Shown here: piece after piece, positions 32,660-43,687 of the stretch
How the letters are laid out: every line of letters starts with the position of its first letter
Position numbering within the stretch: the stretch's first letter is position 1
Assembly: GCF_001659605.2 (NCBI RefSeq)
Contig: NC_035164.2
Span: 3,675,870-3,739,869 of the forward strand
Length of the DNA stretch: 64,000 bases
DNA from: Manihot esculenta
Taxonomy: Eukaryota > Streptophyta > Magnoliopsida > Malpighiales > Euphorbiaceae
Direction: 5' to 3'
Notes under the pieces: model-generated
What the model saw: the letters and a program-made list of their open reading frames with translations, nothing else
Database searches by the model: none
Told to the model about the DNA's origin: nothing
Translations under genes and position numbers: made by a program

Positions 32660-33150
32660 GTATACCTGCTTCATGACTTGATTAGTAGGACCAGCGCCTT
32701 GATTGTGGTTTGGCAGAACCCGCTTTAGAACCTTCCTTGTGGCTTTGTTTAATGGGACCAATGCTCGGATAGTCTAGCGTAACCCACTTTGTGACTTGTC
32801 CTGGCGGCACCTGTCTTATAGCTTTATTTAGTGGGACCAATATCTAGATTGTCTGGCGAAACTCGCCTTGTGATCTGACTTGTCAGAATCTGCCTTGTAG
32901 CCTTTTTTAGTGGGACCAATGCTCGAGTGGTTAGGCAAAATTCGCCTTGTGACCTGGCCTGGCAGAACCGTCTTGTGGCCTTTTTTAGTGGGACTAATGC
33001 CTAAGCAAACTGGCGGAATCTGCCTTGTGACCTAGCCTGGCAGAACCCGCCTTTTGGCCTTTTTTAGTGAGACCAATGCCGAGTGGTCTAGCAGAACCCG
33101 CCTTGTAATCGAGCCTGGCAGAACCCGCCTTGTGGCCCTTTCTTGACTCC
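32660..33150 (-). repeat. 79-bp minisatellite in element O between integrase and 3' LTR
   Basis: Diverged tandem copies anchored by AGTGGGACCAATG-type words at 32751, 32830, 32909, 32987 and 33066, intervals 79, 79, 78 and 79. Each unit contains two GGCAGAACCCGCCTTGTG-like segments, so a half-unit substructure is visible. A less regular copy lies near 32680. Confidence 0.85.
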
Positions 33151-33300
33151 TTAAACTTTTTCGAGGAAAGCAGTCCCATCGTTCCTTATTACTGAAGAAC
33201 ACAACATGTGAAAGAAATATCTCATTAACTTGTTATTGATAAAAATTTCTCAGATTATAGATATTCCAGACATGGAGAATGACTTAACCATCTAATTTTG

Positions 33301-33768
33301 CTAGCTTATATGACCTTGGACGAATACCTTCAAGACCCTAAATAATTCTTTCAAGTTCTCACCCAACTTACCAGACCCGACATTGCTATTTGTTATATCT
33401 GTTCTTTTGAGGACTAGGTCCTTGACGTTAAAGGCTTGTGGATTTGACCTTGCTGTTAAACATTCTGGACATTTTGTTTCTGTAGACTGCCATTCTGATT
33501 TCAGCCTTCTCTCGTAAGAATTCGGCTTGATACAAATTGAATTGCATCTCTTTGGGTGTTGTGTCCTGAAGCTGCTTACTTGGATTTCCACGGAAATGAC
33601 TGCCTTGACCCCATATACAAGAAAAAAGAGCATTTCTCCTGTAGCTATTCTGGAAGTGGTCTTGTATGCCCACAGTATATGATTTAAGTCCTTAGGCCAG
33701 TTACCCTTGGCTTGGTCGAGTCTTTTCTTCAACCCCTGTAGAATGGTCCTGTTTGTTACCTCAGTCAT
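33301..33768 (-). pseudogene. integrase C-terminal part of element O
   Basis: The 155-residue frame starts MTEVTNRTILQGLKKRLDQA and contains NHILWAYKTTSRIATGE, the block just after the catalytic Glu in plant Ty3/gypsy integrases of the Athila/Tat type. The zinc region and the first two catalytic acidic residues are absent. The sequence upstream on the coding strand (33770-33890) shows a short direct repeat (AGAAGTCTTTAAACCTGATG at about 33826 and 33867) and then jumps into RNase H sequence, so a large internal deletion is likely. Confidence 0.85.
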
Positions 33769-33889
33769 TCCATTCGCCTGGGGGTCATAGGCTGAGCTAA
33801 ACCTTAAATTAATTTATCATTTCTTGTAGAAGTCTTTAAACCTGATGCTTGCAAACTGGACGCCTTGTAGAAGTCTTTAAACCTGATGC

Positions 33890-34071
33890 TTGAGACTGTA
33901 ATAGGATCCCTATTCTAGAACCTCAGCTCCACAAACTCATCTAGCCAAACTTTCCATTCCTTTATGGTTGATTCTGGGGACTTCGAAGGTTCTAACAGCA
34001 GAGTCATTCTTATAACAAAATCGGCTAGTGCCTAGGTTTTCATTGCCTTCCTAGGGACATATGTAATACCC
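33890..34071 (-). pseudogene. element O RNase H remnant, duplicated segment
   Basis: This piece matches 46000-46170, on the other side of element D, with moderate divergence (shared words TAATAGGATC, CAGCTCC, TTCCATTCCT, TCTAACNGCAGAGTCATT). On the minus strand it encodes the connection-RNase H segment with many stops. It ends at the ACATA duplication of element D. Confidence 0.65.
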
Positions 34072-37000
34072 GGCTAGACTCCGGTATCGGAATTCTTACC
34101 GTCCGGTGGAATCTCGGATGTCGGAAGCCTCTAGTAGGGTAGAATCATGTTTTCATAAAACGTTTTAAGGTATTTCATGGTTTTAAGTAAAATGGAAATG
34201 AGTTTTTGCATAAAAACAACCTTGGAGGAAAACTCAGGTTCGGCCACCGAACCTCAAGTTCGGCCGCCGAACATGCATGCCTTCGGGAGCGCCTTTAGGC
34301 CCCCGAAAGCATAAGTGAGGAAGTCCAGGGTCGGCCGCCGAACCTCAAGTTCGGCCGCCGAACATGGCATGCATGCGGAGGCACATTCGGCCCTCGAACG
34401 TGGCCTGGCCAGCCACTATAAAAGGGTCCCTTAGCCGAAAACGGGCGAGCTTTTCCCCATTTTCGGCCAAGGTGAGCTTTCCGCCGCCCCTCACCGATCT
34501 TTGATGTTTTCCTCTAGATCTTTCAAGTTTTTCATTTGTTTTAACTTCGTTTTGAAGATTTGAGCTTTTGAGCAAAGTTTTGGAGCTTTGAGGTTCAAGA
34601 ACTCAAATCTCTCCCAACTCCAAGTTTGGTCGCCTCTACTCTCGATCTTCAAGAGGTAAGAGTCGATCTCTAGCTTATATTATATTTTAAGTAAGTTTTA
34701 TGAAGTTCATGGGGATAGAATGCATGTTGGTTTGAGTTTGGAGGCAATTGTGCATGTTTGAACCGAGTTTCTGCCCTTTGGGAGAAACCAGGTTCTGCAG
34801 CCGAAGGGACTTTCGGCCGCCGAACCCTCTTGTTGTAATACCCGGCTAGACTCCGGTATCGGAATCCCTACCGTCCGGTGGGACCTCGGATGTCGGAAAC
34901 CTCTAGAAGGGTAAAACTATGATTTTATGAAATGTTTTCATGTATTTCATGTTTTTAAGTAAGAAATTAAATGAGTTTTTGCATAAAAATCTTTGGAGGA
35001 AAACCCAGGTTCGGCCGCCGAAAGTCAAGTTCGGCCGCCGAACATGCATGCGTCTTGGAGGCACGTTAGGCCCCCGAAAGCATGAGTGAGGAAAGTCAAG
35101 GTTCGGCCGCCGAACCTCATGTTCGGCCGCCGAACATTTGCATGGATGCGGAGGCACATTCGGCCCCCGAACGTGGTCTGGCCAGCCACTATAAAAGGGT
35201 CCCTTAGCCGAAAATGGGCGAGCTTTTTCTCCCCATTTCGGCCAAGGTGAGCATTCCGCCATCCTTCCCCAATCTTGAGTTTTTCCTTCCTTTTTCCATG
35301 ATCTTTACAAGTTTATAACCTTGGTTTTGAAGATCTTTGAGCTTAGAACGAGTTTTGGAGCTTGGAGACCAAAAGTTGGAACTTCTCCCATCTCCAAGTT
35401 TAGATCTCCTCAACCCTCGATCTTCAAGAGGTAAGAGCCGATCTTAAGCTCAATGTATGATTTAAACAAGTTTTATGAAGTTTTAAAGGGTAGAATGCAT
35501 GTTAGGGTATATGTTAAACCTATGGGTTTTTGATGACTCTTTGAACAATGTAGCTTGATTGTGTGTGATTGAAGTGTTGTAGATGGGGTATATGCATGTT
35601 TGAGGCCCCTAGGAACTTGTATGCATGCTTTGGTTGAACAATATGCATGTTTGGAAGGTTTGGAGGCGAAATGTGCTAAGGGAGCCAAGTTTCTGCCCTT
35701 TGGCAGAAACCAGGTTCGGCAGCCGAAGGTACTTTCGGCCGCCGAACATGGCTGGGGAGGCAGGCCTTTCGGCTGCCGAAGTTGCCCCCGAAAAGAGACT
35801 TTCGTCTCTGTCTGGCACTTTCGGCCGCCGAAGGTGCCGCCGAACCTACCTGAGTTTCGTCTCTGTCCAGGACTTTCGGCCGCCGAAGGTGCCGCCGAAA
35901 GTGCCCTGTTCAGCCATTTCTTGCATGTTTCATGTGATGTTTTCAGGATGTTTTAGGGGGTTTTTTGGGGAGTATTTTAGAGTCATGTTCATGTATGTTT
36001 GGTGCCTCATTTGAGTCCACCTGTGTAGGTTCAGACTCGAGGAACCGAGACCCCCGGTTGTGAGATAGTCGTTCAGAGTTCGTTGTTAAAGCTTCAGTTA
36101 CCAAGTGAGTGGAACAACCCCCTTAAGCTTTAAAGTAAATGAATAAATGAATGAATCATAAAGCATTGCCCATGCATCATTATGCCATGCAATATTAGGT
36201 TGTTGCACTAGAATTCACGAATATGTTGCATTGCATACTTTGTTGTTGATGTGGATGAATGTTGAATGATCCATTAGCCCTTGTATGTCATGATAGCCTA
36301 TGTGAGTCCAGGTGTGCCTGCTACGGCTCTATGCCCCTGGCACTATGACTGATTATGGAAGTCCGGGTGTGCCTGCTACGGCTCTACGCCCCCGGCATGT
36401 ATAAGTAAGAAAGATTGGGGCTAAATGGTGACAAGTTCATCCTTGTTGTGAAATGTTTGTGTTATGGCGCATACATGAAAGCATGAATAAGAAAAAGTTA
36501 TATGATAATAATAATAATAAAATGAATAATAATATACCTAAAAATGGAGGAATTAAAACAAATGTTTTTTTTAGTTTCTGCTCACTGGGCTCTAGTAGCT
36601 CACCCCACTCCCCTTATCCCCAGAGTTGCAGGTACAGGATAGATCAAGAAGTCGGCTAGAGTGAAGTCAAGTCATGTATGTTGTAATAGATAGTAGTGGA
36701 CATGAACATGATGTAATGAATATTTATGACCATGTAATGAATGATTTGATGATGTATTGAGGATTATAGTAGTGCTTGACCTAGAGGTGTGTGAATCCCC
36801 ATTATGTACAGAGTGTTTAATGAGTAATGATGTTAATGACCATGATTATCCAAGCTGTTATGTATGATGATGATACCCCATTGGAGTATTTGATGTGGAC
36901 TCCAGTGTGGGGTTTATGTATGATTTTGTGCATGCACAGGTTTTGCTTGGATAAGAGGAAAGAAAATTTTTACAGATCATGTATATGTTGTTATGTATGG

Positions 37001-38552
37001 GATTCCACAGGTTTACAGGAGGTATGTAGGCTTGCTACGGGTCCCGGCGGCCTTAAGCCGATCTGGATCCTAGCGCCGGTAACGGGTCGGATTTCCGGGT
37101 CGTTACACTTGTGGAGGCAGCCTTCGGCTGCCGAAGCTTGCCCCCGAAAGGAGACTTTTGTCTCTGTCTCGGAGTTTCGGCCGTCGAAAGTGCTGCCGAA
37201 CATGCATGAGTTTCGCCTCTGTCTGGGAGTTTCGGCCGCCGAAGGTGCCGCCGAACCTGCCTGACTTTCGGCTCTGGAGGGACTTTCGGCCGCCGAACTT
37301 GCCGCCGAAAGTGCCCTATTCAGCCTTTTCTTGCATATTTTTCTATGATTGTTTCATGATGTTTTAGGGGGTTTTTGGGGAGTAGTTTAGAGTTATGTTC
37401 ATGTATGTTTGGTCCCTCATTTGAGTCCACCTGTGTAGGTTCGGACCCGAGGAACCGAGGACCCCAGCAGTGAGTCTGTTGCCCCAGTGTCTGGTCAGAG
37501 CTATCCAGAGGTGAGTGGAATAACTTATTATGTTTTAAAGCAAAGAATGAACTTTTCAGCATGTTTCACGCATCATGAATGCCATGTGATGAATTAGGTT
37601 GCTTGCATTAGAATTCACGAATATGTTGCATTGCATATTTTTATGTTGATGTGGATGAATGTTGGATGATCCATAGCCCTCGATCTATGATATGACGATG
37701 TGATATGTACGGTACGGAAAGTAAGACCAGTGGGACCCATTCTACGTTCGCTGGCACTATGTAAGAGAAAGACCAGGACCCATTCTACGTTCTGGCACAG
37801 TTGGACACTGTTATGTTATGATATGTAAGGGAAAGACTAGGACCCATTCTACGTTCTGGCACAGTTGGACACTGTTATGTTATGATATGTAAGGGAAAGA
37901 CCAGGATCCATTCTACGTTCTGGCACAGTTGGACTATGTAGAGGGCTATTGGTGACAAGTTCATCCTTGATGTGATTAGCTGTGATGTGATGCATTCCAT
38001 GATCCATATGATTTAAATGTTTTTATTATTCTGCTCACTGGGCTCTAGTAGCTCATCCCTCTCCCATTTTCCCTAGGATTGCAGGTACAGGGTAGACCAG
38101 GAGATCCATAAGAGTATTGAAGTCCTGTGTATGTAATAGATAGTGTGGACATGATAAATGTATTAATGTTATGTAAAAGTACAGTTTCAGTCATGTATTG
38201 ATATTGAGGATTAGATATTGTGCTTGACATTGTGTATGAGGTATCCCTTTTATTACATGATCAAAAATGTTTTATAATGTTCGTGAAAGCCAACTCATCT
38301 TATGATGTATCGCCCATTGGGGCATTGATGAGATCCCACAGAGGGATCACATTATGATTATGACTATGTACAGTGTATGTTCAGGTTGAGTTGGATGTTG
38401 AAGGAAAAGTTTTAAATTTTTATGTATGTTGTTGATCATGTATGGGATTAAACAGGTTTTCAGGATGTATGTCAAGCTTGCTACGGGTCCCGGCGGCCTT
38501 AAGCCGACCTGGATCCTAGCGCCGGTAGCGGTCCGATTTTCGGGTCGTTACA
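34072..38552 (+). repeat. 5' LTR of element D (split by solo LTR E)
   Basis: Parts 34072-34833 and 37108-38552, together about 2.2 kb, matching 43688-45901 closely. TATA box at 34417. The tandem hairpin unit (about 64 bp, three main copies near 37771, 37835 and 37899) reads CCAGG or CTAGG, then CTACG, then CTGG. It ends CGGGTCGTTACA. Confidence 0.92.
34834..37107 (+). mobile_element. solo LTR E inside the 5' LTR of element D
   Basis: 2274 bp, starts TGTAATACCCGGC and ends CGGGTCGTTACA, flanked by a perfect CTTGT duplication (34829-34833 and 37108-37112). It has no internal region. TATA box at 35190; splice-like signals at 35431, 36028, 36105 and 36631. Its two hairpin units (from about 36307 and 36363) carry CCAGG/CCTGG and CCGGG/CCCGG arms. 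It is a distinct subfamily from D, so it is an independent insertion reduced to one LTR. Confidence 0.93.
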
Positions 38553-38821
38553 GAATGGTATCAAAGCCTGGTTCATAGGATCGGACCTAGAGTGTCGGGC
38601 TCATAGATGTTCTAGAAGGTCAAGCACAATAGGAAAGATCATGTCCACTAGGATAGGATGTGGAGTCCTGTCTTGTATGATGATGTGTAATGCCATGATT
38701 ATATACATGTGCATTGATGTTATGAGATGAATGATGTATATGTGATGAGGGTTCATGTGTGCCCACATGAACCATATGATGCTAATGTTTGTATGATGTG
38801 TACTGTTTTTCAGAAAACAGG

Positions 38822-39685
38822 ATGAGAGGAACCCGTCGATCGGCAAGATTGACTGGAGTACCACCTGAGGATGAGGGCACGAGTGCCCGTCCTCCTACAT
38901 TGCCTAGGGCAATGTCTTGTAGAGCCAACAGAGAAAGAGTGTCAAGGGACCTTAGAAGGTCTTTTGATGCTAGCAGAAGGGGGACAGATAGAGGAGGAAG
39001 TTCTTCAGATGTGAGGGAGGTTATGGAAGAGGAGCAGAGGAGGGATGGAAACCTGGATGTGAGCATGGAGGAAGAAGGGACAGGGGAGTCTCAGGGAGGC
39101 GTTCAGGCCTCGGGGTATGGTTTTCCACCCCATTATCCACCCTTCCCACAGGGTTCAGGGTATCCGATGGGAGGTACATCGGATTACTCCAGCTTTAACC
39201 CCTATCCTACCTACATGCCTTATCCACCTTTCTATCCACCTTACACACAGTACCCAGCTTATCCACCCTCACCCTTCTATCCTAACCCGGCAAACCCCAC
39301 CTCGGGGAATGCTGCACCCCCACCTCCACCACCTACAGAACCAATAGCCCCAGTTACTCAACCTTCCAGACCTAGCTCAGCCGATGGGAGCAAAGTAAAG
39401 ATGACAGATTACCTTAAGCTGGATGCTCCCAAATACAAGTCAGGGGATGACCCCTTTGAGTATCTGAGAGTAGTGAAGACAATAACTGATGAGCTAGGGG
39501 CAAGTGACAGTAGGGCCATTCAGATGGCAGGGTTCACTTTAAAGTGCAAGAAGGCACGTGAATGGTTCAAGTGTTATGTGGACCCGAGACTAGACGGTAT
39601 GACATGGGAGGAATTCGCGAATGAGTTCGCGGGATGGGCTTTTCCAGAGATGTGGAAGACCGCACAGGGGAGTGTGTCGAGCTAG
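38822..39685 (+). pseudogene. gag of element D, N-terminal part
   Basis: Starts MRGTRRSARLTGVPPEDEG, then a proline/tyrosine-rich stretch and the capsid-like segment ending WEEFANEFAGWAFPE. At about 39647 the sequence jumps to the equivalent of position 19137 in element B (zinc cluster region). This removes roughly 470 bp and shifts the frame, so the nucleocapsid is read in another frame from 39648. Confidence 0.88.
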
Positions 39686-42600
39686 GACTAATACATGTTT
39701 CAGATGTGGACAGGAGGGACACATAGCTCGGGAGTGTCCTAGAGCACCTTTTATGGGTCAGCCCCAGCAGACAGCTTCTGGTAGTGTGGCACAGCAAGCA
39801 GCTCCAGCCACAACTCAGGGCAGTGGCAGAGGTAGAGGGAGAGGGGCAGCCTCTTCTTCTGGTTCCCGAGGTGAAGGTCCATCAGCTCCAGCCAGGATCT
39901 TCATCATGACTCAGCAGGAGGCTAACACATCCAACACCGTGGTGTCAGGTAATCTCGTCATTGGGTGTTCTGATGTGTATGCATTAATGGACCCGGGTGC
40001 ATCTCATTCATTTATTGCTCCGAGAGCCGTTGAGAGGTTAGGTCTGATAGTCTCTGGGTTAGAGTGTTCCCTATGGGTCAGTGGACCCAAGTGTGACCCG
40101 TCAGTGGCAGTGTCAGTCTGCCAGTATAGTCCAGTTTTTGTTGAGGGAAGATGCCTCTCCGCCAACCTTGTGGTTCTAGATTTGACAGACTTTGACGTCA
40201 TTCTAGGGATGGATTGGCTATCTACCCATGGTGCTACCTTGGACTGCAGGGACAAGGTAGTCAAGTTCAGAGATCAGGACAGGTCAGAGGTCGTCTTCAG
40301 AGGAGACAAGAGGGGCACACCTAGAGGTCTGATATCAGCTCTTCAGGCTCGTAGGTTGCTTAGGAAGGGATGTCAGGGGTACTTAGCTCATGTGAGAGAA
40401 CTAGTCAGTCAGGTCAGGGAGCCAGCCTCAATGCCAGTTGTCAGAGAGTTTTAGGATGTCTTTCCTGATGAGCTTCCAGGTTTACCACCTGCTAGGGAGA
40501 TAGAGTTCGAGATAGAGTTGGTGCCTGGAACTAGACCGATCTCTATCCCTCCCTACAGGATGGCCCCAGCCGAGTTGAAGGAGTTGAAAGAACAGTTGCA
40601 AGAGCTGGTAGAGAAGGGCTTCATTCGACAGAGTACCTCACCTTGGGGTGCTCCGTTCTTGTTTGTGAGAAAGAAGGATGGGTCCCTCAGACTTTGTATC
40701 GACTACAGGCAGTTGAACAAAGTCACTACCAAGAATAGGTACCCTCTGCCAAGGATCGATGATTTATTCGACCAGCTAGCAGGAGCGGGTTGTTTCTCCA
40801 AAATAGATCTAAGATCGGGGTACCATCAGCTAAGGATAAGAGAAGAAGACGTGCCAAAGACAGCTTTCAGGACCAGATATGGGCATTTTGAGTTCCTTGT
40901 AATGCCGTTCGGGTTAACCAACGCCCCTACAGCATTCATGGATCTCATGAACAGAGTATTTAGCCAGTACCTGGATCACTTCGTTATTGTCTTCATAGAT
41001 GATATCTTGGTGTATTCCAGGAATGCAGAGGAGCATGCCCATCATCTGCGGTTGGTCTTGCAGACTTTGAGGGAACATGGCTTGTATGCCAAGTTCTCTA
41101 AATGTGAATTCTGGCTGAGGAGCATTTCGTTCTTGGGGCATGTAGCGTCAGAGAATGGGATTGAGGTGGACCCCAAGAAGACAGAAACTGTGGCTAACTG
41201 GCCTAGACCCACTTCAGTGACAGAGATTAGAAGTTTCTTGGGTTTGGCAGGTTACTACAGGAGGTTCGTTTAGGACTTCTCAAAGATAGCAGCTCCTCTG
41301 ACCAGGTTAACCAGGAAGAATCAGAAGTTTCTGTGGACCGACCAGTGCGAGGAGAGTTTTGAAGAGCTTAAGAAGAGGTTGACTTCAGCACCAGTGTTAG
41401 CTCTGCCATCCAGTGATGAAGACTTTACAGTCTTTTGTGATGCGTCCCGTGTGGGACTGGGTTGTGTACTAATGCAGAATGAAAGGGTTTGGCAGGTTAC
41501 TACAGGAGGTTCGTTTAGGACTTCTCAAAGATAGCAGCTCCTCTGACCAGGTTAACTAGGAAGAATCAGAAGTTTCTGTGGACCGACCAGTGCGAGGAGA
41601 GTTTTGAAGAGCTTAAGAAGAGGTTGACTTCAGCACCAGTGTTAGCTCTGCCATCCAGTGATGAAGACTTTACAGTCTTTTGTGATGCGTCCCGTGTGGG
41701 ACTGGGTTGTGTACTAATGCAGAATGAAAGGGTGATCGCTTATGCTTCTAGGCAGCTGAAGAAGCATGAGTTGAATTACCCCACACATGACCTGGAGATG
41801 GCAGCAGTAATCTTTGCACTCAAGATGTGGAGGCACTACCTCTATGGGGTTAAATGTGAGATCTTTACAGATCATAAAAGCCTGCAGTACATCCTGAGTC
41901 AAAGAGATTTGAACTTGAGACAGAGAAGATGGGTGGAGCTGCTGAGTGACTATGATTGCAAGATTCAGTACCATCCGGGTAAGGCGAATGTTGTGGCAGA
42001 CGCCTTAAGCCGAAAGTCACTAGGCAGTTTATCCCACATATCGGCAGAAAGGAGGCCAGTGGTAAAGGAGTTTTACAAGCTCATTGAGGAAGGTCTACAA
42101 TTGGAGTTGTCTGGTACAGGTGCCTTGGTGGCCCAGATGAGAGTGGCACCCGTGTTTCTGGAGCAGGTGGCTCAGAAGCAGCATGAGGACCCGGAGTTAG
42201 TGAAGATTGCCGGGACTGTTCAGTCAGGCAATGATAGTGAGTTCAGATTCGACAGCAAGGGGATCCTCCGCTATGGGAGCAGACTATGTGTACCAGATGA
42301 CATAGGGCTAAAAGGAGACATTATGAGGGAGGCTCATAATGCAAGATACAACATTCACCCTGGAGCCACCAAGATGTATCAAAATCTAAAGAATGTTTAT
42401 TGGTGGCCAGCTATGAAGAAAGAAGTGGCACAGTTTGTGTCAGCCTGCGAAGTGTGTCAGAGGGTGAAGCTGGAACATCAGAAGCCGGCTGGAATGCTTA
42501 ACCCGCTACCTATTCCAGAATGGAAATGGGAAAATATAGCTATGGACTTCGTAGTGGGGTTATCGGCAGCGTCCAACAGAGTGGACTCCATATGGGTGAT

Positions 42601-43579
42601 TGTGGATAGACTCACCAAATCTGCTCACTTCATTCCTGTCAGGAGTGGCTATTCTGTGGACAAGTTAGCACAGGTGTATGTGGATGAGATCGTCAGGCTG
42701 CATGGGGTTCCTGTTTCGATAGTGTCAGATAGAGGGCCCCAGTTCACCTCCAGATTTTGGCGGAGTCTGCAGAATGCCATGGGTACCAGGTTGGATTTCA
42801 GTACTGCCTTCCACTCCCAGACGGACGGACAGTCAGAAAGGACCATCCAGACCGTAGAGGATATGCTTAGAATGTGTGTGCTAGACTTTGGCGGTTCTTG
42901 GAGGCAACATCTACCTTTGGTGGAGTTTGCCTACAATAACAGCCATCATGCTAGCATCGGGATGGCTCCATATGAAGCTTTGTATGGGAGGAAGTGCAGA
43001 TCACCTGTTTGCTGGGAAGAAGTTGGGGAAAAGGCCTTGGCAGGGCCTGAGCTAGTAGAGATCACCAGCAGGGTGGTACCCATAATCAGAGAGAGAATCA
43101 AGACTGCTGCCAGCAGACAGAAGAGTTATGCAGACGTCCGCAGAAGGCAAGTCGAGTTTCAGGAGGGGGATCTGGTATTGCTCAAGGTGTCTCCTATGAA
43201 AGGAGTGGTTCGCTTCGGGAAGAAAGGTAAACTAGCCCCACGATACATCGGACCCTTTGAAATCTTGCAAAAGATTGGGAATGTGTCGTACAAGCTGGAT
43301 TTACCTGCTTCAATGGAAAGAATCCATCCGGTTTTCCATGTTTCAATGTTAAGGAAGTTTGTGTCAGATCCGAGTAAGGTTCTTAGTGAGCCTGATGTGG
43401 AGGTCCAAGAGGATCTCACCTATATTGAATAGCCAGTACGGATCATAGACACCCAGATCAGAAAGCTAAGAAACAAGAAAATCCCGATGGTGAAAGTCCT
43501 GTGGAACCACCACAATTTGGAGGAATGCACTTGGGAGACACGGGAGTCTATGCTCCAGCAGTACCCTCATATCTTTTAA
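39621..43579 (+). pseudogene. nucleocapsid-pol of element D, broken
   Basis: After the gag deletion the frame runs through the zinc knuckle (CFRCGQEGHIAREC) and protease ([13 protein letters not shown]) to a TAG at 40452. RT follows ([19 protein letters not shown]) to a TAG at 41271, where B has CAG. A 245-bp tandem duplication (about 41243-41487 and 41488-41732) then repeats the RT-RNase H junction and shifts the frame. The longest intact piece is 41624-43432: RNase H, the integrase zinc region, the core ([22 protein letters not shown]) and most of the C-terminal domain. It stops at a TAG where B has CAG, just before the chromodomain-like tail; coding similarity continues to 43579. Confidence 0.9.
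41243..41732 (+). repeat. 245-bp tandem duplication in element D pol
   Basis: The segment from TTTGGCAGGTTACTACAGG to AATGAAAGGG occurs twice in direct succession with only single-base differences. Element B has it once. The length is not a multiple of three, so the frame is lost. A short GGG/GGTTTGG similarity at the edges may have allowed slippage. Confidence 0.92.
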
Positions 43580-43687
43580 GGTTAGATCTCTATGTGTTTA
43601 TGTGCTATGTATGTATGTTATGTTTTATGCCATGCTATGTGCTAGTTGAGGTACATTCGGGGACGAATGTTCTTAAGGGGGGGAGAA

